Shown: positions 8,584-18,652, numbered from the stretch's first letter. The stretch: DNA of 64,000 nucleotides from Photobacterium galatheae (GCF_000695255.1 NZ_JMIB01000030.1:1-64000), one strand, 5' to 3'. The notes: generated from the letters alone by a model not told the origin. Made by a program: numbers and translations.

Positions 8584-10389
8584 TCAGTCCCAACCGTTAT
8601 GCCGCTCACGCTCACCACGCATCTCGCGGTCAAAAATCTCTTCCAGCTCTTTGCGGGCTTCTTTTGCCCTGGTTGCCAGATGCACATCTTCTGAATGCTG
8701 CGGCAGCAGATCCCGCAAGGCAGTGGTATCCAGCTTACGGAAATGCGCCTCAGCCCGTTTGGCCTTATAAGGATGCATCCCCAGAGCCACCAGCGCCTGA
8801 CGACCTAAATCCAACGCACCGGCAAAGGTTTCCCGGGAAAACATCTCAACACCGTGACTGAGCAACTGATGTGCTTCGACCCGACTGCGTGCACGAGCCA
8901 GAATTTTCAGACGCGGGAAGTGCTGCTGGCAAATCGCGACCACCTGCATCACTTCCTCCGGACTATCAGTACAGATAATAATCGCTTCCGCTTTCTCAGC
9001 GCCGGCGGCACGCAGCAGATCAAGCTGACTGGCATCGCCATAATACACCTTATAGCCAAACTTGCGCAGAAACTGGATCTGACCCGGATCCCGTTCCAGA
9101 ATCGTCACCCGGATTTTATTGGCGAACAGCAAGCGTCCTACGACCTGTCCGAAACGGCCGAATCCTGTGATGATCACTCTGGGTTCCCGATCTATGACAT
9201 CCGATTCAAGTTCATCTCCTGCCTCAGCCTGAAACGTCCGGATGAACCATTTCTCCTGTAAACGCAACACCAGTGGCGTCGTCATCATCGACAGACTCAC
9301 CACCACCAACAAGAAGCCGATCAGCTCCGCATTGAGCAACCCTTCACTGCGCGCGGCCGTAAAGAGAACAAAAGCAAACTCGCCGCCCTGACTGAGGATG
9401 GCTGCCATCTGACTGCGCGACTTCGCCTGAATGCCAAACAATCGCGCCAGCAGATACAACAACAACCCTTTGACCACCACCAGCCCCACAACCGCAGCCA
9501 GGATCTGCAACGGGTATTCCAGCAACAGCCCCAGATTGACAGCCATACCAACCGAGATGAAAAACAAACCGAGCAGCAGCCCCTTGAACGGCTCAATGGC
9601 AATCTCAAGTTCGTGTCGATACTCACTTTCCGCCAGCAGCACCCCGGCCAGAAAAGTGCCCAGCGCCATCGACAGGCCCAGTTTTTCCATCCCCAGCGCA
9701 ATACCAATCACCAGCAGCAACGCGGTCACGGTAAACAGCTCTCTGACGCCGGACATCACCACCCAGCGAAACAGCGGCCGTAACAGAAAGTGGCCGCCGA
9801 CCAACAGCACAGCAATCCCCGCCACCATAGCGCCCAGATCCAGCCAGCTGCCACCTTCACTTCCGGCCAGCAACGGCAGAAAAGCCAGCATGGGGATCAC
9901 AGCAATATCCTGAAACAGCAGCACGGCAAAGCCAGACTGGCCGGTATCTGAACGACCAATGCCCTGCTCTTCGATCACACGCATGGCAATCGCCGTAGAA
10001 GACAGCGCCAGTCCCATACCAATCACCAGCGCGACCCGCCAATCCAGATCCCCCATGAACTGTCCGCACAACAGCACCACAGAAGCAATGACCAGACTGG
10101 TCAGCACCACCTGACTGCCCCCCAGTCCCAGAATCGGCTGCCGCATCTGCCACAGTTTTCCCGGGTTCAGCTCCAGACCAATCAGAAACAGCAACAAAAC
10201 CACACCAAACTCTGAAAAGTGCAGGACTGCCTCGACATCACTGATAAGCCCCAGCCCCCAGGGGCCGATGCCGATTCCGGCGAGCAGATACCCGAGCACA
10301 GACCCCAACCCAAGCCGCTGAGCCACAGGAACCGCAACCACAGCTGCCGCCAGAAACACCACACTGCTGGTTAATACATCAGACGCCAT
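8584..10389 (-). CDS. kefB: Glutathione-regulated K+/H+ antiporter KefB
   Basis: KefB is an inner-membrane CPA2 antiporter held closed by glutathione and opened by glutathione adducts, acidifying the cytoplasm to protect against electrophiles. The 601-residue protein has about a dozen hydrophobic segments over the first 380 residues (Na+/H+ exchanger fold), followed by an RCK/TrkA-N domain starting [17 protein letters not shown] and a charged C-terminal region. It overlaps the upstream kefG by 11 bp, which fits translation of the channel with its quinone-oxidoreductase-like partner. The neighbouring kefG makes KefB the better call than KefC, whose partner is KefF. Confidence 0.94.
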   Translation of the reverse strand: MASDVLTSSVVFLAAAVVAVPVAQRLGLGSVLGYLLAGIGIGPWGLGLISDVEAVLHFSEFGVVLLLFLIGLELNPGKLWQMRQPILGLGGSQVVLTSLVIASVVLLCGQFMGDLDWRVALVIGMGLALSSTAIAMRVIEEQGIGRSDTGQSGFAVLLFQDIAVIPMLAFLPLLAGSEGGSWLDLGAMVAGIAVLLVGGHFLLRPLFRWVVMSGVRELFTVTALLLVIGIALGMEKLGLSMALGTFLAGVLLAESEYRHELEIAIEPFKGLLLGLFFISVGMAVNLGLLLEYPLQILAAVVGLVVVKGLLLYLLARLFGIQAKSRSQMAAILSQGGEFAFVLFTAARSEGLLNAELIGFLLVVVSLSMMTTPLVLRLQEKWFIRTFQAEAGDELESDVIDREPRVIITGFGRFGQVVGRLLFANKIRVTILERDPGQIQFLRKFGYKVYYGDASQLDLLRAAGAEKAEAIIICTDSPEEVMQVVAICQQHFPRLKILARARSRVEAHQLLSHGVEMFSRETFAGALDLGRQALVALGMHPYKAKRAEAHFRKLDTTALRDLLPQHSEDVHLATRAKEARKELEEIFDREMRGERERHNGWD

Positions 10390-10948
10390 CGCTTCCTCCC
10401 TGAGTTGCTTCAGCCAGAGGGGACATCAACCATGCCCGGTAATGCTGAGCATGCTCACGACGCTCCGCATCGGGAATCCGTCGCGCCCAGTGCAACACCA
10501 GAGGCGGGAGCCATTGCATCTGACACAGCTCTGCCGTCAGCTCAAAGGGTTTGAGGATCTCTGCCACACTGCTGCGGTTATAACCATCAGGGGTGTAAGC
10601 CTCAGCCGCCCCACCCGTGGTAATCACCGAACGCCAGTATTTGCCTTTGGTTGCTGTCCCTTCGCCGTGGGCAAAGCCTTTACTGAGCACCACATCAATC
10701 CACTCCTTTAATAAAGCGGGGCAGGAATACATATACAAGGGGTGCTGAAATACCAGAATATCGTGCTGCGCCAGCAACGCCCGTTCGCTGGCGACATCAA
10801 TAAAAAAGTCTGGGTACTTCCCGTAGAGGTCGTGAAAGGTCACATGAGGCAGATTTGCCACAGCAGACAGCATGGCCTTGTTGGCCACAGAAGCATCCGG
10901 ATCCGGATGTGCGTAAATAAGAAGAATCCTTGGTGGGGCTTGTTCCAT
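10379..10948 (-). CDS. kefG: KefG, ancillary flavoprotein of KefB
   Basis: KefG is a cytoplasmic NAD(P)H:quinone-oxidoreductase-like protein required for full KefB activity. The 189-residue product has the flavodoxin-like fold, with [10 protein letters not shown] at the N-terminus, [17 protein letters not shown] in the middle and [16 protein letters not shown] for flavin contacts. I chose the ATG at 10948, preceded by GAGGAAAAGG; an ATG five codons earlier is possible. The 3' end overlaps kefB by 11 bp. The gene is divergent from yheS. Confidence 0.92.
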   Translation of the reverse strand: MEQAPPRILLIYAHPDPDASVANKAMLSAVANLPHVTFHDLYGKYPDFFIDVASERALLAQHDILVFQHPLYMYSCPALLKEWIDVVLSKGFAHGEGTATKGKYWRSVITTGGAAEAYTPDGYNRSSVAEILKPFELTAELCQMQWLPPLVLHWARRIPDAERREHAQHYRAWLMSPLAEATQGGSDGV

Positions 10949-11185
10949 AGGCCTTTTCCTCATTTCCCTGAGTCACCGTATGAGCCGGACTGACCAGACT
11001 CACCAAAACATCATACCGAATTCTGCCTCAGGATGGATCGCTTTATTCCTGAGATTTCAATGGCAAAAATATGAACCCTTCCCCGCTCTCCCTTGCGCCT
11101 GTTCGCAGTTGAACGCAGATTGGTATAGACTCCCGCACCAGTCACCTATTTGTTGTGGAGCGGCAACAGCCGGTAGTAACAGGCA

Positions 11186-13114
11186 ATGATCACTTTTTCT
11201 GATATTCAATTGCTTCGGGGCGGCAACGTCCTGCTGGATCAAGCAACAGCAACCATTCATCCGGGCGATAAAGTCGGCCTGGTGGGCAAGAATGGCTGCG
11301 GTAAATCCACCCTGTTTGCCCTGATCAAAGGCGAGCTGAGTGTGGATGCCGGTCAGCACTCTGTCCCGTCGCACTGGGAACTGGCTTGGGTGGCGCAGGA
11401 AACCCCGGCGCTGGAGCGATCAGCACTGGAATATGTCATCGACGGCGACCGTGAATACCGTCAGTTGGAGCAGGCTCTGCAAGCGGCCGAGCTGGCCGAT
11501 GATGGCAACAAGGTTGCACTGCTGCACGACAAGCTGGACGCCATTGGTGGCTACAGCATCAATGCCCGTGCCGCCGAACTGCTGGATGGTCTGGGTTTCT
11601 CACAAGAACAGATGCGCTGGAACCTGACCCGGTTCTCCGGGGGATGGCGGATGCGCCTCAACCTGGCTCAGGCCCTGCTGTGCCGCTCTGATTTACTCTT
11701 GCTCGACGAACCGACCAACCACCTGGATTTGGATGCGGTTCTGTGGCTGGAAAAATGGCTCCAGAACTACCGGGGGACACTGGTCCTGATTTCCCATGAC
11801 CGCGATTTCCTCGACCCCGTGGTCGGACGCATTATTCATGTCGAAAGTCAGCGTCTGAATGAATACACAGGCAACTACTCGTCGTTTGAGAACCAACGGG
11901 CCGAAAAGCTGATCCTGCAACAGTCGATGTACCAGAAGCAACAGAAGCAGATGGCACACATGCAATCCTATATCGACCGCTTCCGATATAAAGCAAGCAA
12001 AGCCCGTCAGGCCCAGAGTCGAATCAAAGCGCTGGAACGGATGGAAAAAGTGCTGCCGGCCCAGTTTGATAACCCGTTCAGTTTTGAATTCCGCGAACCG
12101 GACAGTCTGCCAAACCCGATCATCATGATGGATCAGGTGGCCGCCGGTTACGGAGACACCCAGATTCTCGATAAAATTCGTCTCAATCTGGTGCCGGGCA
12201 GCCGGATTGGCCTGCTGGGACGCAACGGTGCGGGTAAGTCGACTCTGATTAAACTGCTGTCTGGAGAACTCTCCCCTCAGGCTGGTGATCTGACTTATTC
12301 GCAAGGGGTGAAAATTGGCTACTTTGCCCAGCATCAGCTGGAAACCCTGCGACTGGACGAAACCCCGCTCCAGCACATGAACCGACTGGCTCCTGAGGCC
12401 ACCGAACAACAGCTGCGCGACTACCTCGGCAGCTTCGGTTTCAAAGGGGATAAAGCACTGGATATCGTCGGGCCGTTTTCCGGCGGCGAGAAAGCCCGTC
12501 TGGTCCTGGCGCTGATCGTCTGGCAGCGTCCGAACCTGCTGCTACTCGACGAACCAACCAACCACCTGGATCTCGACATGCGTCAGGCGCTGACGCTGGC
12601 CCTTCAGTCTTTTGAAGGGGCAATGGTCATTGTCAGCCACGACCGCTATCTGCTGCGGGTCACCACGGACGACTTATATCTGGTGCACGACCGTCAGGTC
12701 GTACCGTTCGACGGTGACCTCAACGATTACCACAAGTGGCTGACCGAGCAACAACGCAACGAGCGCAGAGAACAGCAGGCTGCCAAACCGGAATCGGCCA
12801 GCAAAGACAACAGCGCCGCCTCCCGTAAGGAGCAGAAACGTCTGGAAGCCGAGTTCCGCAAGCAGACCGCCCCGCTGCGGAAACAAATCGAGAAGCTGGA
12901 TACGCAGATGGAAAAACTGAGTCAAACCCTGGCTCGGGCGGAAGCTGAACTTTCCGATGGCAGTATCTACGAAGCAGAGAATAAGGCGCGTCTGAATCAG
13001 GCACTACAAGCGCAGAGTCAGGCCAAAAGCGATCTGGAAACCGTCGAAATGGACTGGATGGAGCTGCAGGAGCAGCTCGAAAGCATGGAGCAGGAATTCA
13101 ATGTCAGCAACTGA
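11186..13114 (+). CDS. yheS: ABC-F family ATPase YheS
   Basis: ABC-F proteins have two ATP-binding cassettes on one chain and no membrane domain; they act on the ribosome E site and modulate translation. The 642-residue product has Walker A GLVGKNGCGKST (about 30-41), signature FSGGWRMR, Walker B LLLLDEPTNHLDLD, then a linker, a second Walker A GLLGRNGAGKST, signature FSGGEKAR and a second LLLLDEPTNHLDLD. A charged coiled-coil C-terminus (about 525-635) follows. Similarity to E. coli YheS (637 residues) is obvious through the full length. It overlaps the next gene by 14 bp. Confidence 0.95.
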   Translation: MITFSDIQLLRGGNVLLDQATATIHPGDKVGLVGKNGCGKSTLFALIKGELSVDAGQHSVPSHWELAWVAQETPALERSALEYVIDGDREYRQLEQALQAAELADDGNKVALLHDKLDAIGGYSINARAAELLDGLGFSQEQMRWNLTRFSGGWRMRLNLAQALLCRSDLLLLDEPTNHLDLDAVLWLEKWLQNYRGTLVLISHDRDFLDPVVGRIIHVESQRLNEYTGNYSSFENQRAEKLILQQSMYQKQQKQMAHMQSYIDRFRYKASKARQAQSRIKALERMEKVLPAQFDNPFSFEFREPDSLPNPIIMMDQVAAGYGDTQILDKIRLNLVPGSRIGLLGRNGAGKSTLIKLLSGELSPQAGDLTYSQGVKIGYFAQHQLETLRLDETPLQHMNRLAPEATEQQLRDYLGSFGFKGDKALDIVGPFSGGEKARLVLALIVWQRPNLLLLDEPTNHLDLDMRQALTLALQSFEGAMVIVSHDRYLLRVTTDDLYLVHDRQVVPFDGDLNDYHKWLTEQQRNERREQQAAKPESASKDNSAASRKEQKRLEAEFRKQTAPLRKQIEKLDTQMEKLSQTLARAEAELSDGSIYEAENKARLNQALQAQSQAKSDLETVEMDWMELQEQLESMEQEFNVSN

Positions 13115-13574
13115 GCATCCCCGGGAAAAAAACTTTCAGGCCGATTTATTCTGGCGCTTTTGTCTCCAGCACTATAGCTCAGGAGGCGTGAGTCAGGCAT
13201 GCCTGCAGCTTCAGGACGAATTCAAAGGCAACGTCAACCTGGCGCTATTACTGCACTGGCTCGATACCCAGCATTACGCCCTGTCGGCAACCGAAATCAG
13301 CCAGCTGGAGCAAGCGTTAGCCGCGACCGAGACACAACTGACGGCTTATCGTCAGTTACGTCGTACGCTGAAACCCCAACTGGACTCAGCCGGCTATCAG
13401 CAAATGATTGACTTTGAACTGATGCTGGAGCAGAACCAGCAGCAGGATTTAATCCAATGCCTCAACCATCTGGCAGAGCAGCCCAGAGCCGCCCTGCCCC
13501 CACCGGCCAATAATCTGGGCCAGTACTGTCAGCGGCTGCAGGCAGACAGCCTGACAACACAGATTCAGGGCTGA
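13101..13574 (+). CDS. TIGR02444 (DUF2390) family protein
   Basis: This 157-residue protein begins inside the 3' end of yheS (14-bp overlap), so the two are likely translated together. It is mainly alpha-helical with the family pattern FWRFCLQHYSSGGVSQACL followed by LQDEFKGNVNLALLL. TIGR02444 proteins are small, widespread in Vibrionaceae and pseudomonads, and have no known function. The tight link to an ABC-F protein suggests a role near translation, but that is inference only. Confidence 0.85.
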   Translation: MSATEHPREKNFQADLFWRFCLQHYSSGGVSQACLQLQDEFKGNVNLALLLHWLDTQHYALSATEISQLEQALAATETQLTAYRQLRRTLKPQLDSAGYQQMIDFELMLEQNQQQDLIQCLNHLAEQPRAALPPPANNLGQYCQRLQADSLTTQIQG

Positions 13575-13589
13575 AACATCGTCGGCCAA

Positions 13590-13613
13590 GGTAAGGCAGA
13601 TACCTGCCTTACC
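13590..13613. terminator. Hairpin between the TIGR02444 gene and lysE
   Basis: A perfect 10-bp stem, GGTAAGGCAG at 13590-13599 and CTGCCTTACC at 13604-13613, lies between two convergent genes and overlaps the lysE stop codon. There is no clear U-run, so it may be a weak or Rho-assisted terminator. Confidence 0.55.
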
Positions 13614-14211
13614 AAATCATCACCACGCAGCCAGCTGTCAGAGTCCCCATCGTCAGATTAAAGCGCTGCCTTGCCTGAGGCTGATTCAGCCAGCGGCCAA
13701 TCAGCGTCCCGAATCCGGCCCAGAGCGACACGCAGGGAAACCCGACAACATAGAAAACCATCGCCACAGCCAGTGCCGAAGACCAGTAAGCCTCCCCTGT
13801 TGACGTAAACGTGCTGATTGCCGTGACCGACATCATCCACGCCTTCGGGTTCACGTACTGAAACAAGGCCGCTGCGATAAAAGACATCGGCCGGGCATCC
13901 TTGTCATCCAGCTGAACTTTGCCGCCTGACGTGGCAATCTTCCAGGCCAAATACAACAGGTATGCGCTCCCCAGCCAGCGCAGTACCTCATGCAGCACCG
14001 GATACCGGACAAAGATCACGCCGAGCCCCGCGGCCACCAGCAGAATCATGCTGACCAGACCAAAACCAATCCCAAGGATATGCGGCACCGTCCGCCAGTA
14101 GCCAAAATTCGCCCCTGAAGCCGTGACCATCATGTTGTTCGGACCCGGTGTTCCTGTCATCGTCGCAGCAAACGCCATCAAGGAAATCAAAAATTGCCAT
14201 TCAATATGCAT
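13609..14211 (-). CDS. LysE/RhtB family amino-acid exporter
   Basis: The 200-residue protein has five to six membrane segments and the family signature TGTPGPNNMMVTASGANFG near residues 20-38, with FQYVNPKAWMMSV in the middle. LysE/RhtB proteins export amino acids or related metabolites from the cytoplasm. It is divergent from a MocR-type regulator across a 130-bp region carrying a perfect palindrome, so its expression is probably controlled by that regulator. The substrate cannot be told from sequence. Confidence 0.88.
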   Translation of the reverse strand: MHIEWQFLISLMAFAATMTGTPGPNNMMVTASGANFGYWRTVPHILGIGFGLVSMILLVAAGLGVIFVRYPVLHEVLRWLGSAYLLYLAWKIATSGGKVQLDDKDARPMSFIAAALFQYVNPKAWMMSVTAISTFTSTGEAYWSSALAVAMVFYVVGFPCVSLWAGFGTLIGRWLNQPQARQRFNLTMGTLTAGCVVMIW

Positions 14212-14236
14212 GTGTCACTCCATCGTCATTATTTTT

Positions 14237-14252
14237 ATTGTATCGATACAAT
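14237..14252. promoter_or_regulatory. 16-bp palindrome, likely MocR operator
   Basis: ATTGTATCGATACAAT is a perfect 16-bp palindrome in the region between lysE and the MocR regulator gene, 26 bp upstream of the lysE start codon and 90 bp upstream of the regulator. Its position in a divergent promoter region fits an operator for the adjacent regulator. Binding is inferred. Confidence 0.6.
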
Positions 14253-14341
14253 TTAATATTGAGCTTGCATTTCAACCGAAAATAAGGTCAAAATTCAGCC
14301 TAGCAAGGGGATAAATTGGAATCAAAGGATTTATTGTCACC

Positions 14342-15742
14342 ATGACAATTGAGGCAATTCAGCAAGCCTTTCTACGGCAGAGCGAAGACGGACGTCCGAT
14401 TTACCGGCGGCTGGCCGAGGCCATCGCACAACAAATCGAGTCCGGACAGCTGGCCGCAAGTAGCAAACTGCCAACTCACCGGGCGCTGGCCGATCGTCTC
14501 GGCGTCACCGTCGGCACCATTACCCGGGCCTATGCGGAAACCGAACGACGGGGCCTGGTGGAAGCCAGAGTCGGCGCCGGAACTTACGTCTGCGCGCACA
14601 ACCGCCCGGGCTGGGTGTTCAGCTATCCGAATCAGACGCCGGACGAATGTAATTTCGGTTACAACATTCCGCCGGCCATCGACAGAGCCCCCATACTGGC
14701 CAGCGCCATACAGACGCTGAGCCAGCATCCGGATCTACTCAATCACCTGATGCTCTACCAGGATCCGCAGGGCCTGACGGCACACCGGGAGGCCATCAGC
14801 CGCTGGCTGAGGACACATGGCGTCCAGCTCGATCCCGCCCGGATGCATTTCACCTCCGGGGCCCAGCATGCGATTCAGCTCGTTCTGTCTGTTTTTTGCA
14901 GAAGCGGCGATACCTTGCTGACCGAACAGGTGGCTTATCCCGGCTTTCTCGGACTGGCCCGTCAGATGCAGATGACTATCAAAGGCGTAGAGATGGATGC
15001 GGAAGGCCTGCTCCCGGACAGTCTGGAGACGGCCTGCCGTCAGTACCAGCCCCGGATGCTGTACTGTACCCCCACCCTGCAAAACCCGACAGCAGCCACC
15101 ATGAGCCGGGAACGGCGTGAAGCCATTCTGGCAATCTGCCGCCGTCATCAGGTGCTGATCATTGAAGATGATGTCAACGGCCTGTTACCGGCCAAGACAC
15201 CGCCGCCTCTGGTCAATCTCGACAGTGAGCAGGTGATCCACTTCGGCAGCCTGTCCAAATGTCTGGCGCCCGGCCTGCGGCTTGGCTACATCCAGGTACC
15301 GGTCAAACATCAGAACAGGCTGAACACTGCGCTGCACCATCACTGCCTGATGATCAGTCCGCTGCTCAGCGCGCTTGTCTGCGAATTGATCCATCAGGGC
15401 GATGCCGATCGTGTCTTACAGCAGATCCGGGAAGACATGCAGCTGCGCGCGAAACGGCTCGAAAATTATCTGGGACAGTATCAGGTGCAGTATCAGTCAC
15501 CGGGCTTCCACGCCTGGCTGGCCTTGCCGGATCACTGGCGCCTGAGCGACTTCGTTGCTGCCGCCGAAGCCCGGGGTGTGGTGGTCAAATCGGCTGAACT
15601 GTTTACGCCGCCGGGCAGCACCATTTATCAGGCGGTACGTCTGGCCATCAGTGCACCGCACAGCCATGATAAACTTGAACAGGGACTGGCAATTCTTGCT
15701 GAGCTGCTGGCTCAGGCGCCTTACCCGGATTTTCCGCTCTGA
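14342..15742 (+). CDS. MocR-type (GntR/aminotransferase) regulator
   Basis: MocR regulators fuse a GntR winged helix to an inactive or weakly active fold-type I aminotransferase domain that senses PLP and amino-compound ligands. In this 466-residue protein the winged helix spans about residues 18-85 (SSKLPTHRALADRLGVTVGT). The aminotransferase domain follows, with LQNPT at about 246-250, IIEDDVNG at about 273-280 and the PLP lysine in SLSKCLAPG at Lys306. It is divergent from the LysE exporter and 24 bp upstream of yheT. By family precedent it would autoregulate and control the exporter; its effector is unknown. Confidence 0.9.
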   Translation: MTIEAIQQAFLRQSEDGRPIYRRLAEAIAQQIESGQLAASSKLPTHRALADRLGVTVGTITRAYAETERRGLVEARVGAGTYVCAHNRPGWVFSYPNQTPDECNFGYNIPPAIDRAPILASAIQTLSQHPDLLNHLMLYQDPQGLTAHREAISRWLRTHGVQLDPARMHFTSGAQHAIQLVLSVFCRSGDTLLTEQVAYPGFLGLARQMQMTIKGVEMDAEGLLPDSLETACRQYQPRMLYCTPTLQNPTAATMSRERREAILAICRRHQVLIIEDDVNGLLPAKTPPPLVNLDSEQVIHFGSLSKCLAPGLRLGYIQVPVKHQNRLNTALHHHCLMISPLLSALVCELIHQGDADRVLQQIREDMQLRAKRLENYLGQYQVQYQSPGFHAWLALPDHWRLSDFVAAAEARGVVVKSAELFTPPGSTIYQAVRLAISAPHSHDKLEQGLAILAELLAQAPYPDFPL

Positions 15743-15766
15743 CGGTCAGAACAGCTGGAGAACACG

Positions 15767-16738
15767 ATGAAACACTTTCAGCCGGCAACCGGCCTGCGCA
15801 ATGCGCACCTGCAAACGATTCTGCCACGTCTGATCCGTCGTCAGGCCCTGTTCGAGCCACTGACTGAAAGGATTCAGACCCCGGATGATGATTTTCTCGA
15901 CCTGGTCTGGACCGCTCCGCCAGAGCAGCACCCGGCACACATGCCAATCATGATTCTGTTTCACGGACTGGAGGGCAGTTTTCAAAGCCCCTATGCGCAC
16001 AGTCTGTTGTTTGCAGCCAGACAACAGGGCTGGCTGGGGGTCATGATGCATTTTCGCGGGTGCAGCGGTGAGATAAACCGGCAAGCCCGGAGCTATCACT
16101 CCGGCGAAACCAGTGACGCCCGATTCTTCATCCGCCAGTTGCGCGAACGTTTTCCGCATCATCCCTTACTGGCCGTCGGGGTTTCGCTGGGGGGAAATAT
16201 GCTGGTGAACTATCTGGCTGAAACCGGCACAGCATCCGGACTGACTGCAGCGCAGATCATTTCACCGCCACTGGACCTGTCTGCCTGCTCCTCCCGGATT
16301 GAACAGGGCTTCTCCCGGGTCTACCAGCGCTACCTGCTCGGCTCGATGAAAAAGAATATGCTGAAAAAGATGGCCGCATTGCCTGAACTACTACCGTTTC
16401 AGGCAGAGCAAATCAACGGTATCGCTTCACTACGCCAGTTTGATGATACCGTCACCGCGCCCCTGCATGGCTTTTCAGATGCTGCCGATTACTACCAGCG
16501 CTGCAGCGGTTTAGGGAAGCTGGCACAGGTACAGACGCCCCTGCGGGTCATTCATGCCGCCGACGATCCCTTCATGACCGAGGCGGTGATCCCCACCCAG
16601 CCTTTGCCGTCCCACATTGACTATCACCTGACCCGATACGGGGGTCATGTCGGTTTTATCAGCGGCAGCTGGCGCGAGCCACAATTCTGGCTGGATCACA
16701 CCGTACCCGCCTGGTTTCGCAAGAAACTGGAAGGCTGA
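15767..16738 (+). CDS. yheT: Alpha/beta hydrolase YheT
   Basis: The 323-residue product belongs to the YheT/AB-hydrolase_4 family of predicted esterases. It has the N-terminal family start FQPATGLRNAHLQTILPRL, an oxyanion-type LFHGLEGS and the nucleophile elbow GVSLGGN (Ser near residue 143); the His of the triad is probably in RYGGHVGF near the C-terminus. The biological substrate is not known. In E. coli yheT follows yheS directly; here the TIGR02444, lysE and MocR genes lie between. Confidence 0.9.
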   Translation: MKHFQPATGLRNAHLQTILPRLIRRQALFEPLTERIQTPDDDFLDLVWTAPPEQHPAHMPIMILFHGLEGSFQSPYAHSLLFAARQQGWLGVMMHFRGCSGEINRQARSYHSGETSDARFFIRQLRERFPHHPLLAVGVSLGGNMLVNYLAETGTASGLTAAQIISPPLDLSACSSRIEQGFSRVYQRYLLGSMKKNMLKKMAALPELLPFQAEQINGIASLRQFDDTVTAPLHGFSDAADYYQRCSGLGKLAQVQTPLRVIHAADDPFMTEAVIPTQPLPSHIDYHLTRYGGHVGFISGSWREPQFWLDHTVPAWFRKKLEG

Positions 16739-16741
16739 GCG

Positions 16742-16786
16742 TAAAAAAGAAAACGCCTGGCATTTCTGCGCAGGCGTTGTTTTTTA
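16742..16786. terminator. Bidirectional terminator between yheT and prkB
   Basis: AACGCCTG at 16752-16759 pairs with CAGGCGTT at 16771-16778; A-runs precede and T-runs follow, so it can stop transcription of both convergent genes. Confidence 0.88.
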
Positions 16787-16797
16787 TCGCCGTCTGA

Positions 16798-17667
16798 TTA
16801 ACCGATTTTCCCGGTGTCAATCAGTTGCTGAATCAGCGGTCGCATGATCAGCTCCATCGCAAAACTCATCTTCCCGCCCGGCACCACCAGGGTATTATGG
16901 CGGGACATGAAGGAGCCCTGGATCATCGCCAGCAGATAAGGGAAGTCGACATTCTTAATCCCGCGAAAACGGATCACCACAAAACTTTCGTCCAGACTGG
17001 GAATCGCTTTGGCACTGACCGGGTTGGAAGTATCCACGGTCGGCACCCGCTGGAAATTAATATGGGTGCGGGAAAATTGTGGGGTAATGTAATTCAGGTA
17101 ATCATCCATTGAACGGACAATCGACTCCATCACCGCTTCTCTGGAGTGGCCGCGATCGCGGGTATCGCGCACAATTTTCTGAATCCATTCAAGGTTCACG
17201 ATCGGAACCATGCCGATCAGCAGATCAACATGCTGAGCCACATTCACATCGCCGTCGACGACGCCACCGTGCAGCCCTTCATAAAACAACAAATCCGTAT
17301 TTTCCGGCAAATCCTGCCAGGGTGTAAAGGTGCCCGGCATCTGGTTATAAGGCACCGCTTCATCGAAGGTGTGCAAATAACGGCGATACTTTCCGCTGCC
17401 ATCCTCACCGTACTGACGGAAAAAGTTTTCCAGCAGCGCAAAGTCATTGGCCTGGGGGCCAAAATAACTGATGTGACGCCCCTGCTCCTTGGCTTTACGG
17501 ATCTCCACATCCATTTCCGGACGGGTAAAACGGTGGAAACTGTCCCCTTCCAGCCAGGCCGCATGGATATTCAGCATATTAAACATCTTGCGGAAGGCTT
17601 CCGAAGTGGTGGATGTTCCTGCTCCGGAGGAACCTGTTACTGCAATGATTGGGTGTTTTGCAGACAT
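16798..17667 (-). CDS. prkB: Phosphoribulokinase-like protein PrkB
   Basis: The 289-residue product is the PrkB/YhfF-type phosphoribulokinase homologue found next to crp in gamma-proteobacteria. It carries a P-loop variant TGSSGAGTST (residues 11-20) and the conserved EGDSFHRF and FYEGLHGG segments. These bacteria lack RuBisCO, so the true substrate is unclear although the fold is that of Calvin-cycle phosphoribulokinases. It lies downstream of yhfA and yheU on the same strand and is convergent with yheT. Confidence 0.9.
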   Translation of the reverse strand: MSAKHPIIAVTGSSGAGTSTTSEAFRKMFNMLNIHAAWLEGDSFHRFTRPEMDVEIRKAKEQGRHISYFGPQANDFALLENFFRQYGEDGSGKYRRYLHTFDEAVPYNQMPGTFTPWQDLPENTDLLFYEGLHGGVVDGDVNVAQHVDLLIGMVPIVNLEWIQKIVRDTRDRGHSREAVMESIVRSMDDYLNYITPQFSRTHINFQRVPTVDTSNPVSAKAIPSLDESFVVIRFRGIKNVDFPYLLAMIQGSFMSRHNTLVVPGGKMSFAMELIMRPLIQQLIDTGKIG

Positions 17668-17793
17668 GACATACCTTGTCGTTTATCCAAACGGAATCAG
17701 TTATTAACAGGGCAAATGGATGCAGTCAAGCACCCGACCACATCCATCGGCGCCAGCTTCCGTTTTCTGCTGCCACCCATGAGTATGGCAGCT

Positions 17794-18015
17794 TTATTCT
17801 GTGCGAAGCGAACGACGCAGTTTGATATCCACCGTTTCGTGCAATTCGGAATACATAATCACGGCTTCTCCCGCCGCGAGTTGCTGGCGCACCTTGTCCA
17901 CTTTCTGCGCCAGGCTCAGCTCTTGCTCACCATAGTCGGTGCCCTCGCGCAGCACAAAGTGTTCAATCAGACTCGTCAGCGTTTCAGGGTCAATGTCTTG
18001 CCAGGGAATCATCAT
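17794..18015 (-). CDS. yheU: YheU family protein
   Basis: A 73-residue protein starting [13 protein letters not shown], matching the E. coli YheU start (MLIPW), and containing [13 protein letters not shown] and [14 protein letters not shown]. YheU belongs to a conserved family of small proteins (UPF0270) with no known function. It sits 36 bp downstream of yhfA and 126 bp upstream of prkB, all on the minus strand. Confidence 0.9.
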   Translation of the reverse strand: MMIPWQDIDPETLTSLIEHFVLREGTDYGEQELSLAQKVDKVRQQLAAGEAVIMYSELHETVDIKLRRSLRTE

Positions 18016-18051
18016 ACTACTTATTACCTGATATCCGAGTTGACCTGAGGC

Positions 18052-18456
18052 TTATGCCGCAACGATTTGGTAAGAGTGCGTCAGTGCCACACCTTTGCCC
18101 AGCATCAGGCACACAGAGCAGTACTGCTCCAGTGAGTCACTGACGGCTTTAGCCACCAGCGCTTCATCAAGGCCATGGCCGGTCACCACAAAATGCAGAT
18201 TGGCTGACGTAAAATAACGCGGTGCCTGCTCACGACGGACAGAATCAATCTGCGCTTCACAGGCAGTGATCGCCTGACCGGCACTTTTCAGCGCGTCGAC
18301 CACGTCCACCGAGCTACAACCGCCAGCCGCCATCAGCACCAATTCCATCGGACTGGGCGCCATACTGCCGCCATTGCCGTCCATAACGACACTGTGGCCA
18401 GAGTTTGACTGACCAATAAAAGTCAAACCTTCGACCCATTTCACACGTGATTGCAT
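18052..18456 (-). CDS. yhfA: OsmC family protein YhfA
   Basis: OsmC/Ohr-type proteins are small thiol peroxidases acting on organic hydroperoxides through two cysteines. The 134-residue product has the family AAGGCSSVDVVDAL near residues 46-60 and QYCSVCLMLGKGV near the C-terminus, giving the cysteine pair. YhfA-type members are poorly studied, and peroxidase activity has not been proven in general. As in E. coli it is divergent from crp, and the shared region contains a good CRP site at 18507-18522. Confidence 0.9.
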   Translation of the reverse strand: MQSRVKWVEGLTFIGQSNSGHSVVMDGNGGSMAPSPMELVLMAAGGCSSVDVVDALKSAGQAITACEAQIDSVRREQAPRYFTSANLHFVVTGHGLDEALVAKAVSDSLEQYCSVCLMLGKGVALTHSYQIVAA

Positions 18457-18506
18457 GCGTTACTCCTTACTACTGAAACCCGGATTGATCGACTAAGTCA
18501 CAACGG

Positions 18507-18522
18507 TGTGATCATGTGCACA
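18507..18522. promoter_or_regulatory. Candidate CRP-binding site in the yhfA-crp region
   Basis: TGTGATCATGTGCACA matches the CRP core TGTGA-N6-TCACA at nine of ten defined positions. It lies between yhfA and crp, 51 bp from the yhfA start. E. coli crp is autoregulated from the same divergent region, so autocontrol is likely here. Confidence 0.65.
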
Positions 18523-18652
18523 GTAAAGTGTCCAAAATGTTCATTTATCCCCGCGCAATATCAAGCAATGCGTGACGAAAAAAGTTAAACTCTTGGTCTG
18601 AATGTTCACATGCGCTTGCAGCCCAGCCGTTGACTGAATATGCTAGTTGGCA

